From contig VBBD01000066.1 in assembly GCA_005882895.1 (NCBI GenBank), positions 1 to 43,977 on the forward strand: a stretch of 43,977 nt of DNA. Direction: 5' to 3'. Within the stretch, counting starts at the first letter, position 1; every line of letters begins with the position of its first letter. A program made the translations under genes and the position numbers. Positions 7,535-14,621 of the stretch are shown here, piece after piece. This stretch comes from Candidatus Bathyarchaeota archaeon (GTDB taxonomy: Archaea; Thermoproteota; Bathyarchaeia; 40CM-2-53-6). Below the pieces are notes generated by a model that ran no database searches, was not told the DNA's origin, and saw nothing but the letters and a program-made list of their open reading frames with translations.

Positions 7535-8764
7535 ATGGGCGATGTTACCGTTCCCCGAAACGCCACCGTGAAACTGGCTAAGGTCGAAGGCGAACTTCAC
7601 CTGCTGGAGAGAGCTAGGGTAGAGGCTGAAGGGCAATCACCCGTCGAAGTCTCAGGCGAGGTAATCTGCGAAGGAGATGCTGAGATCGAAGGCAGCCTCA
7701 CCTGCTCAAGACTAAACGTTGATCATGGAAGAGTTGAGATATCGGGAGACCTAAAGTCATCAGGCGAGGTCGATGTGGAACATGGCGAGTTGCGGATCGA
7801 CGGATCGCTAGACGCCAGTGCAGTAGAAGTCGATGCCCGACTGTTTGTTGGGAAGTCCGCGACAGCCCACGATTTTGATGTTGGCGGAACCTTCGATGTT
7901 GGAGGCTCGATCAATGCGACCAAGGTCGAGGTTGGAGGATCGTTTCGGGTCGATGGGGATGCGAATGTCGAAGAAATTGACGTCGGGGGGAGGGTCGAGG
8001 TCAACGGTAAGATAAAGTGCGTGAGACTAGATGCTGGTGGAAGCGCTCAAGTTGGCGGTGGCGAAATCTCCCGAACAATAGACGTAGGGGGATCCTTCGC
8101 ATCCTTGAAACCGTTGAAATTCGACAAGATCGACGTTGGAGGAACCGTAACCCTGGACGAAGGAGGAGAGGGTGGAACTATCGATGTCGGTGGAAGATTC
8201 GAGAGCAAAGGGAACTTGACCTTCGAATCCATAGACGTCGGAGGGACAGTTGACATTAACGGAAACGGGGAAGGAGAAGAAATCGATATCGGAGGCATGC
8301 TTGAAGTCTCCGGCAATCTCCACCTGCAAAGGGATCTCGAGATCGGTGGAAAAGCCCGGATCGGAGGGGTCCTAAAACTCGCCTCACTAGAGGTAGGCGG
8401 CATGATAGAAGCGGATCTGATAGAGGCGGAGGACGAGATAGAAGTCGGAGGACGTTTGCGCACGACGAAGGGGACGAAGGCGAAGACGATAGAGCTCGGT
8501 CATCGATCAGAAGCAATCGGTGTCTTGGTTGGTGGGCGTGTGAAGATTGGTGACAATGCCCGCGTTGAAGACGTCTATGCTGATACTGTGGAGATGGGCG
8601 AGGGGGTCAGGGCCGGAAACGTCTACGCTAAAAATGCACGGTTCGAGTCTCGCTGTCGGATAAGTGGAGAGGTAAGGTACAGCGAGAGGATCGAGGCAGA
8701 ACCTGACGTGGAGTTTGCTAAACCTCCGACAAGGACGGACAATTTGCCCAAGCCCCCTCTCTGA
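7535..8764 (+). CDS. Polymer-forming, bactofilin-like beta-solenoid protein with DVGG repeats
   Basis: 409 residues made almost wholly of short beta repeats. About thirteen copies of a [DE]-[VI]-G-G step (FDVGGTFDVGG, KVEVGGS, EIDVGGR, TIDVGGS, KIDVGGT, SIDVGGT, EIDIGGM, DLEIGGK, EIEVGGR) recur every 17-20 residues between about residue 110 and 340. This resembles the right-handed solenoid of bactofilins (PF04519, polymer-forming cytoskeletal proteins), which assemble into filaments without nucleotide. There is no signal peptide or membrane helix, so it is probably cytoplasmic, and the C-terminal tail is Pro-rich. At 409 residues it is several times longer than a typical single-domain bactofilin. 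The downstream winged-helix gene starts 11 bases later. Confidence 0.8.
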   Translation: MGDVTVPRNATVKLAKVEGELHLLERARVEAEGQSPVEVSGEVICEGDAEIEGSLTCSRLNVDHGRVEISGDLKSSGEVDVEHGELRIDGSLDASAVEVDARLFVGKSATAHDFDVGGTFDVGGSINATKVEVGGSFRVDGDANVEEIDVGGRVEVNGKIKCVRLDAGGSAQVGGGEISRTIDVGGSFASLKPLKFDKIDVGGTVTLDEGGEGGTIDVGGRFESKGNLTFESIDVGGTVDINGNGEGEEIDIGGMLEVSGNLHLQRDLEIGGKARIGGVLKLASLEVGGMIEADLIEAEDEIEVGGRLRTTKGTKAKTIELGHRSEAIGVLVGGRVKIGDNARVEDVYADTVEMGEGVRAGNVYAKNARFESRCRISGEVRYSERIEAEPDVEFAKPPTRTDNLPKPPL

Positions 8765-8775
8765 GTTGGCTGGGC

Positions 8776-9072
8776 GTGGCGAAACGGTCTCGGGTAGACA
8801 TCTATTCTGAGATACTAGAAGCCCTCAAGCGCAGGGGTCCCACGAAGATCACGCGAGTCTCCTATGCCGTTGGTCTTCCAGTGGACCGGATCAAGAGGTT
8901 TCTCACCGACCTTTCTTCTTTCGGATTGGTCAGAATACTCACCGGTGAGGATACGTCGTATTCGATAACCCATCGAGGGCTCGAGTTTCTCGAAGCGTAT
9001 TGGAAGCTTGCGAGCTTCCTGAAATTCTTGGGAGAGAAAACAACGCTCGAAGGCGATTCTGGAGAACTCTAA
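8776..9072 (+). CDS. Winged-helix protein (archaeal HTH type)
   Basis: 98 residues: SRVDIYSEILEALKRRGPTK, then a helix-turn-helix (RVSYAVGLPVDRIKRFLTDL) and a wing (LVRILTGEDTSYSITHRGLEFLEAYWKL). This is the typical layout of small archaeal winged-helix regulators of the PF14947 kind. It starts at GTG 11 bases after the bactofilin-like gene and is probably co-transcribed with it. The stop overlaps the stop of the convergent metalloprotease-like gene by 3 bases. Confidence 0.8.
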   Translation: MAKRSRVDIYSEILEALKRRGPTKITRVSYAVGLPVDRIKRFLTDLSSFGLVRILTGEDTSYSITHRGLEFLEAYWKLASFLKFLGEKTTLEGDSGEL

Positions 9073-9587
9073 GCTACGTAGCTTCTGTATTCTCTCTCGA
9101 ATTCCCTGACAATCTCGAACTTCGGCAACCTTCTAGATCTTGACTCGCCGTGATGCTGGAAGGTTATCTCCGGGAACATTACGGCGGGGCCGTCAACAGC
9201 TAGCCTGGTCGCCGGGTGGTCAGGTCCTAGTATTCTAGAGCAGATCTGGCGGGTTAGTCGTCGGACGTCTCCCTCATCCGCGTAGCCAAGGGTGTGGAGG
9301 TATTCGTGGAGTAGGGTGTAGAAGACGTAGGCGTTGATGTAGCGTCTGTCCTTGGCGAGATGAGTTATCTGGTCTAGTAGGCTTCTGTTCATGACGATGA
9401 AGTTGGATCCCATTTGATGGAATGCTCCGACATAATCGGGCAGGTCCGCGAGTCCCAGCATTAGCCCGGTGCGTCTTCGGCCTATGCTAGTCTTGACTGA
9501 TCTCTTGACGAGTTGGAAGACTTCCGAGAAGTTGAAGCTGCGGTCGAGGCTCTCCGACACATCCATGTTGTTCTGAGATGCTTCCAT
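9069..9587 (-). CDS. Putative zinc metalloprotease-like protein (HEYLH)
   Basis: 172 residues with the zinc-protease signature LLHEYLHTLGYADE near residues 90-103 (HExxH with a downstream acidic residue). The helix before it is YINAYVFYTLLHEY, as in minimal gluzincin/metzincin-like folds. No signal peptide or membrane helix is seen, so any activity would be cytoplasmic. The substrate and exact family are unknown. An ATG start at 9587 is used. It shares a divergent 100-base region, and possibly one TATA element, with the methyltransferase at 9687. Confidence 0.65.
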   Translation of the reverse strand: MEASQNNMDVSESLDRSFNFSEVFQLVKRSVKTSIGRRRTGLMLGLADLPDYVGAFHQMGSNFIVMNRSLLDQITHLAKDRRYINAYVFYTLLHEYLHTLGYADEGDVRRLTRQICSRILGPDHPATRLAVDGPAVMFPEITFQHHGESRSRRLPKFEIVREFEREYRSYVA

Positions 9588-9646
9588 TCGAGAATTTTTT
9601 CCTAAGCACGCAGACCACGTGCTCTAGGATGATTTTTGGCTCAGCG

Positions 9647-9656
9647 CTATATAAGG
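9647..9656 (+). promoter_or_regulatory. TATA box, possibly bidirectional
   Basis: CTATATAAGG lies 31-40 bases upstream of ATG 9687, which would give an almost leaderless transcript. It therefore excludes the upstream TTG at 9636 as start. The reverse complement CCTTATATAG can also act toward the minus-strand metalloprotease gene, with a leader of about 40 bases. Confidence 0.65.
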
Positions 9657-9686
9657 ACTGGATTTTGCATCATCCAATCAGAGGGC

Positions 9687-10415
9687 ATGTCCCTGGACAA
9701 TAGTAGAGACGAGTGGAGTAGCATCATTCGCGCCATCGAGGATGCGCTGCCCGCCTATGAGTCAACTAGCGAGTGGATATCCGTGGGGCTTGCAGGCCCT
9801 TTGAGGCGAAGAGCTGTCGCGTTTCTCCGGTCCCACCGGAGAGAATGGGTGTTGGATGCTGGTACGGGTCCAGGAGTCTCCAGCCGGATGCTGCTGGAGG
9901 ATAGCTTCGAGAAAATTATAGGACTGGATCCCTCAATTCACCTTCTAAGGTTTGCAGGATCTCGTCTAGGACGCAGATTCTGTCCGATTGTTGGAGTTGC
10001 GGAGAATCTGCCCTTGCGACCAGGTTCTTTGGGAGCTGTGATCACCTGCTTCTCGCTAAGAGATGTTGTGAGCCTTGATCGTAGTCTAGATGAGTTCGCG
10101 CGTGCTACAAGGCGTGGCGGTGCTCTCGCGGTTGTTGATATCGGCAAGCCTGACAGCACATTTTGGAGAGCCTTGATCGGCTTCTACATTTTACATGTTA
10201 TGCCCGTTCTAGCCCGCTCTGCGATTCGCGGAAAGACGCCAGGCAATCCGTTCAGGATGATCATTCCGACCTGGAAGAGGCTCCGGACCAACAAGCAACT
10301 CTCAGATCTTATTGGACAGTCATTTGGGCCGTGTGCATTGAAGAGTTTCCTCCTTGGAGGGCTGGTGGTCTTCGAGGCAGACAGACTCTCAGTCTGGAAA
10401 GACGTCCTTCAGTAA
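9687..10415 (+). CDS. SAM-dependent methyltransferase, UbiE/MenG-like
   Basis: 242 residues with a class I methyltransferase core: motif I VLDAGTGPGVSSRML, acidic motif II GLDPS, the VAENLPLRPGSLGAV loop, and the UbiE-like strand CFSLRDVVSLDRSLDEFARATRRGG. A hydrophobic C-terminal half (LIGFYILHVMPVLARS) suggests a lipid or quinone-like substrate, but the acceptor is unknown. The start is ATG 9687 because the TATA box lies just upstream. It is monocistronic, and its 3' side faces amt. Confidence 0.82.
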   Translation: MSLDNSRDEWSSIIRAIEDALPAYESTSEWISVGLAGPLRRRAVAFLRSHRREWVLDAGTGPGVSSRMLLEDSFEKIIGLDPSIHLLRFAGSRLGRRFCPIVGVAENLPLRPGSLGAVITCFSLRDVVSLDRSLDEFARATRRGGALAVVDIGKPDSTFWRALIGFYILHVMPVLARSAIRGKTPGNPFRMIIPTWKRLRTNKQLSDLIGQSFGPCALKSFLLGGLVVFEADRLSVWKDVLQ

Positions 10416-10507
10416 AAACCTAAAGCACTGCTGGATAAAAGTCCAAGTTTGGCATGGCTTCGTGAAGGGCGGGACGCGGGAAAAATCGACCACCCCGGGG
10501 GTCACAT

Positions 10508-10580
10508 AATAGTTAGTGGAAGGGAAAATAGTTACAGGAAAAGAGAAGTTACGAGAAAAAATAGTTACTGAAAAGAGAGA
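10508..10580. repeat. Four short AATAGTTAC repeats; probable amt terminator region
   Basis: On the plus strand, purine-rich units (AATAGTTAGTGGAAGGGA, AATAGTTACAGGAAAAGAG, AAGTTACGAGAAAAA, AATAGTTACTGAAAAGAGA) recur every 16-19 bases. On the minus strand, downstream of the amt stop, they read as successive T-rich tracts (TTTTC, TTTTTTC, TTTTCC, TTTTCCC), the signal archaeal RNA polymerase uses for termination. Confidence 0.5.
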
Positions 10581-10653
10581 TTGTCACGAGAGGAAGCTAG
10601 GGTAGGAATAGGCGATCTTGAAAGAATCACGGGCAGTTCTTGGATATTGAGTG

Positions 10654-11949
10654 CTACAGTTCTTCTCGGTTGAGGATTCCGTGCATTGCTCTACTAATGA
10701 TTCGGACAGAGAGGAAGGAAAGGACGAAGACGGTAGCCATCACGGCAGCTATGCCCAAGGCCTCGATCCCTAGCTGTTGTAGAGCCGCTGTTCCCCCGCC
10801 GAACAGCAGTCCATCGGGAATCGGAGAATTCCCCTGCGCAACCGGGTTTCCTGAGGCAACGGCAAAGGTCTTCTGGGAAAAGAAGGCGATCATCAGGACG
10901 CCGAATAGTCCGCCGAGTAGGTGTCCCGGGAACAAGCCGATAGGGTCGGAGAACCATTTGAATCTCGAGAACCACTTTTCACCGGCAAGGAAGAGGGGTC
11001 CGCCTATCAGCCCTAGAATCACTGCGCTGGCTGGGCTAACGAAGCCTGCGAGCGGGGTTATGATGATGAGCCCCATGAGAACACCGTTCGTGGCATAGAT
11101 TAGGTCAGGCATCTTCTTCGTCATCCGGTAACGGAAGTACATTATTGAGAGAAAAGAAGAGGCGGCAGCAAGGAAGGTCGTGAGGACGACAGTCATGGCC
11201 GAGTTGTTGAACGCGAGAACACTGCCGGGGTTGAAGCCGAACCATCCAATCCAGAGAAGCAGAATCGACAAGGTCAGCCACCCGCTATTCAGCTTGTACG
11301 GTACCTGAATGCTCTCAATCCTTCCCCTCTTCTGCTCCTCTCTCCAAATCTGCAAGACAATTCCAAGCCCTGCCGCTCCTGCCGCCCCGTGGACTACGAG
11401 TCCACCCGCGAAGTCAGCCATGCCCATGCGAGCCAGCCAGCCTTGAGGATTCCAAATCCAGGCTGCAGGGAGATTCCAGATTAGGATGAAGTAGACGATT
11501 GAGTAGGCGAAGAAGGCTTGCAGTTTCATCTTACGCAACACAACGACCCCGACAAGGGCTAGGGTGACGGAGGCAAAGGCTGTCTCGAAAAGAAAGTAGG
11601 TTCCGGTTGTCAGACCTTGCCCGGTGGTAGACCACCAGGCCCCGGTGAGTAGCTGGTTGGCGTCGGACGAGAAACCTCCGAGGAAGAATCCGTTGTAGCT
11701 CGGGTTTCCAATTATCCCGCCTAACGTCGGGGCGAAGGCTGTGTTGAAGCCGATAAACGCCATCAAGAATATGGCTGAGCCCGTGATGATCATCGTTTTC
11801 AGGAGGCTGATCTCCATATCAGTGCCTAGCTCGCCGACCTCGAGGAATCCAACCGAGACCGTCATTATGAAAACAAGAAGTCCGCAGATTATGACCCAGA
11901 GATTATTCGCAAGCATGACGTCTAGGGGAGGAGCCATTATCCCAGTCAT
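10654..11949 (-). CDS. amt: Ammonium transporter
   Basis: An Amt/MEP/Rh family channel that brings ammonium across the membrane. The 431 residues contain eleven hydrophobic helices. The two pore histidines are present: DFAGGLVVHGAAGAAGL (about 180-196) and FPGHLLGGLFG (about 320-330). AFFAYSIVYFILIWNLP and WIGWFGFNPGS are also typical of the family. No GlnB/PII gene adjoins it, though one often accompanies amt. The ATG at 11949 lies about 29 bases from a TATA element, implying an almost leaderless mRNA. The C-terminal tail (ISRAMHGILNREEL) is short. Confidence 0.95.
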   Translation of the reverse strand: MTGIMAPPLDVMLANNLWVIICGLLVFIMTVSVGFLEVGELGTDMEISLLKTMIITGSAIFLMAFIGFNTAFAPTLGGIIGNPSYNGFFLGGFSSDANQLLTGAWWSTTGQGLTTGTYFLFETAFASVTLALVGVVVLRKMKLQAFFAYSIVYFILIWNLPAAWIWNPQGWLARMGMADFAGGLVVHGAAGAAGLGIVLQIWREEQKRGRIESIQVPYKLNSGWLTLSILLLWIGWFGFNPGSVLAFNNSAMTVVLTTFLAAASSFLSIMYFRYRMTKKMPDLIYATNGVLMGLIIITPLAGFVSPASAVILGLIGGPLFLAGEKWFSRFKWFSDPIGLFPGHLLGGLFGVLMIAFFSQKTFAVASGNPVAQGNSPIPDGLLFGGGTAALQQLGIEALGIAAVMATVFVLSFLSVRIISRAMHGILNREEL

Positions 11950-11977
11950 CCTGCTCTGAGTTCTGGAATCGTGTCGA

Positions 11978-11985
11978 GATTTAAG
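11978..11985 (-). promoter_or_regulatory. TATA-like element of amt
   Basis: On the minus strand this reads CTTAAATC. It lies about 29-36 bases upstream of the amt ATG, which fits a near-leaderless transcript. Confidence 0.5.
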
Positions 11986-12294
11986 CTGGGCGCATGTTTC
12001 CGGCAGTTCGCCACCGGGACCAAGTTACATTCAACTTACAATGATCTGGACATCTCTCTTGGAATGAAGATGCCAACTCGGCTAAATCGTCTCTTTCGAT
12101 TTTACGTGTCTAGAAAGACGGCCTCGATCGATAATGTGCGGCCGCCTTCTAATAACGATGGCGAAATAGTGAAGATGAAGAAGAAGAGTCCTAATCGTTC
12201 CCAAACCCGGAAGTCGTCGAAGACCTCACGTAGCTGATAATTCGTTTAGATAAAAAATAAGGGAAGGGTATCTAGGCCTCCCTTTAAGGGGCTT
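11986..12294. other. Interval upstream of amt without a clear gene
   Basis: A plus-strand frame runs from 11971 to 12237 and ends in a very basic tail (GTG 12169: KMKKKSPNRSQTRKSSKTSRS). Its first two thirds do not look like protein and no motif is recognised. The last 22 codons alone might encode a tiny basic peptide. The minus strand carries a T-rich stretch at 12247-12262, the likely terminator of the zinc-ribbon gene. Confidence 0.4.
12247..12262 (-). terminator. T-rich terminator of the zinc-ribbon gene
   Basis: The minus strand reads CCCTTATTTTTTATC about 35-50 bases after the zinc-ribbon stop codon. A T6 run of this type is sufficient for archaeal intrinsic termination. Confidence 0.5.
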
Positions 12295-12441
12295 CTAGTA
12301 CCTTCGATGCTTTTGGTAACAGTCCCTGCAGTAAACTGGTCTACCTTCTGTTGGCTGGAAAGGAACTTCAGTCTCCTTACCACAGTCAGAACAGACGACT
12401 TTGTGCATTGTTCTGGGACCACCATACGACCCACGACTCAT
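12295..12441 (-). CDS. Small CxxC-x17-CxxC zinc-ribbon protein
   Basis: A 48-residue protein, short enough to be missed by length cut-offs. It reads MSRGSYGGPRTMHKVVC, then CSDCGKETEVPF and RPVYCRDCYQKHRRY. Two CxxC pairs (residues 17/20 and 38/41) flank the KETEVPFQP loop. This matches the widespread family of tiny zinc ribbons annotated as CxxC-x17-CxxC domain proteins, which in bacteria and archaea are thought to bind nucleic acid. GGAGGTGT lies upstream of the ATG, and a T-rich terminator follows. Function is not established. Confidence 0.88.
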   Translation of the reverse strand: MSRGSYGGPRTMHKVVCSDCGKETEVPFQPTEGRPVYCRDCYQKHRRY

Positions 12442-12562
12442 CGGCCTAGTACACCTCCTATAATCCGCGATACCCTTCCAGTCCCTTTACTAGGTTATAG
12501 ACCTTCGGAAAGCGAGCAGCGAGCGGAAATCGTGCTCCTAATTAGCGCTCGACAGACGTCTT

Positions 12563-13225
12563 CTAGAGGGCGCCATGCCTTTTCAGTGCCTCCACAACCT
12601 TGGCATGATTCTTCTCTCTGGCAAGACCAAGCGGGGTCTTTCCATCCTTGGTCTTCGCAGTGGGGTCAGCTCCGTTCGCAAGGAGGAAGTTTACAAGTTC
12701 GACGTTTCCGTTCTCAGATGCTCCCATTAGAGGTGAGAACCCGCCTTCGTATCTGTAGTTGACCTGCGCGCCTCGTTTCACGAGTAGCTTTGCTATCTCG
12801 GTGTGATTGTTAGCCACTGCCCCAGTCAATGCTGTGAAACCTGTCGTATTCCTCGCAACTGCATTAACGTCCGCGCCTTTCCCAATGAGATACTCTGTTG
12901 TTTCTTTCTGGCCCAAATATGCTGTGAGAGCGACAAGCGCGAAGCCGTCTGGAGAGTAGGCACTTGCGAGTGAAGGGTTTCGATCTATGATAGATTTGGC
13001 GCGGTCGAGCTTTCCTAGGGTCGAGGCTTCAAAGATATTGAGCTCGGTTTTCTTGGTGGTTATTGCCTCCGCGATATTCCTCTGTCCGTGGTAGAGCGCG
13101 AGGAGTATGACTGAAGTCCCATCCTTTGCCTTGCTGTTTGCGAGGGCTGGGTTTGTTTCTAGAAGTTGGTTGACTTTAGAGAGATTGCCTTTCTGGATGG
13201 CTTCTAGGAACTCATCTGTTTGCAT
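12563..13225 (-). CDS. Ankyrin-repeat protein
   Basis: 220 residues built almost entirely of about six ankyrin repeats: an N-terminal capping helix, degenerate repeats to about 110, then canonical units with TGFTALTGAVANNHTEIAKLLVKRGAQVN, GGFSPLMGASENGNVELVNF and GKTPLGLAREKNHAKVVEAL. These repeats bind other proteins; no catalytic domain, signal peptide or membrane helix is present. ATG 13225 is preferred over ATG 13234 because the likely transcript start lies between them. It is divergent from marR, with a palindrome over its promoter, so it is probably regulated by that MarR protein. Confidence 0.9.
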   Translation of the reverse strand: MQTDEFLEAIQKGNLSKVNQLLETNPALANSKAKDGTSVILLALYHGQRNIAEAITTKKTELNIFEASTLGKLDRAKSIIDRNPSLASAYSPDGFALVALTAYLGQKETTEYLIGKGADVNAVARNTTGFTALTGAVANNHTEIAKLLVKRGAQVNYRYEGGFSPLMGASENGNVELVNFLLANGADPTAKTKDGKTPLGLAREKNHAKVVEALKRHGAL

Positions 13226-13227
13226 AC

Positions 13228-13256
13228 TTAGCATAGCTAATCATTAGCCATGCTAA
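13228..13256. promoter_or_regulatory. 29-bp palindrome, probable MarR operator
   Basis: TTAGCATAGCTAAT, one central C, then ATTAGCCATGCTAA. The arms pair at 13 of 14 positions, and the core GCTAAT-C-ATTAGC is perfect. It covers the region between the TATA element and the start of the ankyrin gene and abuts the TATA element toward marR. Position, symmetry and length fit a dimeric MarR-family repressor site. Binding is inferred. Confidence 0.75.
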
Positions 13257-13264
13257 TATATATA
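13254..13264. promoter_or_regulatory. Shared bidirectional TATA element, ankyrin gene and marR
   Basis: TAATATATATA is nearly self-complementary. Toward the minus strand it is about 30 bases from ATG 13225; toward the plus strand it is about 30 bases from ATG 13294. Both genes would then have almost leaderless transcripts from one element. Confidence 0.6.
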
Positions 13265-13293
13265 CGTTGGTGATACTTATTACTAGAGCGCGA

Positions 13294-13734
13294 ATGACAA
13301 AAGAACTCGGCTTCGAAGAAGTAGCCCGAAGCCTCCATAGCAACGCTATCCATCTGCTTCGTCGCGTTAGAACTGAAGATTCAGCAATGGGAATCGGACC
13401 CGCGCAGGCCTCAGCTCTGTCAGTCGTAGTCTTCGGCGGTCCTCTCACATTGAACGAGCTGGCCGGGGCAGAGCAGGTTCGGCCGCCAACCATGAGCCGC
13501 GTGGTCGAGGCCCTTGTCAGAGAAGGACTCGTCCGACGGGAAATAAACAAGGAGGATCGGCGCTCGGTCAAAATCTTCCCCACAGATAGGGGAACGAAAA
13601 TCCTCCACGAAGGCCGAAACCGCCGAGAAAAACGACTGATCAAGCTACTCTCTCAACTCGGTACTGACGAGGTCAGATGTCTGGGAAGGGCCGCGCGGAT
13701 TCTATCGAGAATCCTAGTCGCAGATCATTCTTAG
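13294..13734 (+). CDS. MarR-family transcriptional regulator
   Basis: 146 residues with a MarR winged helix: LGFEEVARSLHSNAIHLLRR (dimer helix), GPLTLNELAGAEQVRPPTMSRVVEALVREGLVRRE (recognition helix around PPTMSRVVEAL), and the wing DRRSVKIFPTDRGTKILHEG, where the DxRxxxxxLT-like motif is clear. MarR proteins usually repress a divergent gene and themselves until a small molecule binds. The palindrome at 13228-13256 supports this here. ATG 13294 is chosen over TTG 13267 from the promoter position. Confidence 0.9.
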   Translation: MTKELGFEEVARSLHSNAIHLLRRVRTEDSAMGIGPAQASALSVVVFGGPLTLNELAGAEQVRPPTMSRVVEALVREGLVRREINKEDRRSVKIFPTDRGTKILHEGRNRREKRLIKLLSQLGTDEVRCLGRAARILSRILVADHS

Positions 13735-13957
13735 ACAGTACGGGGTTGTCTTTCCCAAGCCGCTAGTTCGTCCTGAATCAGACCCATTTCACTTGATGAA
13801 TCCTCTGCCGCGCCCGAATCTGCCTGTCTTTCTGATAGACACCTCGGATTAGTTCTCTCTTTTGCAGATAGCAGACAAAGAATACTGTCTCCGGATCCTG
13901 GAGAGGAGTATAACTAGGCCCACTGTCCGGATGTAGAATGGCAGATGGCAGAGCCCT

Positions 13958-14146
13958 TTGATCTGCAACGAGTGTGAAGAGTCTCAGGCATTTCCAAAGG
14001 ATATTGTTGAACTCGAATCCTTACTGGGTGTTCCTCGCGAGGAACTGATGGTTGATATGGAGAGGGGGAAGCGATGCATTCTTTGTGGGTCGGTCCTTGA
14101 AGAAGGCAACATAGTAAGGCCGATTGAGAAAGACTCAGCCCAGTAA
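13958..14146 (+). CDS. Small protein with two CxxC pairs
   Basis: A 62-residue frame starting with TTG and reading ICNECEESQAFPKDIVELES, then LLGVPREELMVDMERGKRC and ILCGSVLEEGNIV. The cysteine pairs CNEC and CILC are about 35 residues apart, with a helical middle, suggesting a zinc-binding small protein. A TATA-like GTATAAC at about 13909 fits. No ATG is in frame, and an ATG at 13946 lies in another frame. The family is not recognised. A frame on the opposite strand is also open over 13735-13990 but has no start codon. The stretch 13735-13957 holds nothing else I can support. Confidence 0.45.
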   Translation: MICNECEESQAFPKDIVELESLLGVPREELMVDMERGKRCILCGSVLEEGNIVRPIEKDSAQ

Positions 14147-14353
14147 GTAGTCAAGTCAAGAGCCCTTCAAATTCTCTTATACACGACAGCGGCCAGCTGT
14201 TTGCGGAGTTCTGAATCGCCTTTGAAATACGATCTCCGCCGCGGAACGGACCCTTTTGCCTGAGTGCTATGAAATAGTACAGAAAAGGGAGATTTATGGT
14301 GATTTTAGCTCAAAACATAGGTTGTTTCACCTGATAAGCCCAGAATACAATAG

Positions 14354-14362
14354 TTTTATATC
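14354..14362 (+). promoter_or_regulatory. TATA box of candidate small RNA
   Basis: TTTTATATC is the best TATA match in this interval and has no protein gene behind it within the usual distance. It predicts a transcript start near 14385. Confidence 0.5.
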
Positions 14363-14384
14363 TTTACGACGCATTAGAACGTCA

Positions 14385-14478
14385 TAGGTGAATTCGGACG
14401 CCTAGTAAGCCAAAGAAGAAGAGCAAGAAGTAGAATTAGCCTTCTTACTCTCGATCAAATCTAATACCCACGTTTTTT
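14385..14478 (+). ncRNA. Candidate small noncoding RNA
   Basis: Between the predicted start near 14385 and a T6 run at 14473-14478 lies a transcript of about 90 bases. It contains GAGCAAGAAG, a 10-base loop, and CTTCTTACTC (14421-14450), a 10-bp stem with one mismatch. A second, smaller pairing (ACCC/GGGT) surrounds the T run. No known RNA family is recognised. Transcription is inferred from promoter, hairpin and terminator only. Confidence 0.35.
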
Positions 14479-14621
14479 CGGGTTATTCATGCCTAATCTG
14501 CGCCAGGGGGTTAACTTTCCGACAATGCAGATGAAGAGGGATTTCTACCTCGTATTTTGCCTGGTTTTCTCCCTGAAGAAATCCAACATGCGGTTTCAAA
14601 CGCCTTTGGGTGGAGTGAGGA

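Larger units (their letters stand above)
14147..14621. other. Interval without a protein gene; contains a possible small RNA
   Basis: No convincing reading frame in 475 bases (a 47-codon ATG frame near 14489-14632 has no features). The stretch holds a good TATA box at 14354-14362, a strong hairpin at 14421-14450 and a T6 run at about 14473, annotated below as a candidate RNA gene. Confidence 0.5.

Noticed and set aside
8047-8463. Long Pro/Ser-rich minus-strand frame opposite the bactofilin-like gene
   Set aside because: It is the complement of the DVGG repeats, which naturally yields PPTSI repeats.
12171-12237. A 22-codon very basic tail (KKKSPNRSQTRKSSKTSRS)
   Set aside because: It could be a tiny gene, but it has no clear ribosome site and no recognised homolog, so it is only mentioned in the interval entry.
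13735-13990. Open minus-strand frame without stops, ending in YLQKRELIRG...HQVKWV
   Set aside because: It reads protein-like but has no start codon in frame and overlaps the two-CxxC gene. Given the start-codon oddities elsewhere it deserves a homology search, but I cannot support it as a gene.
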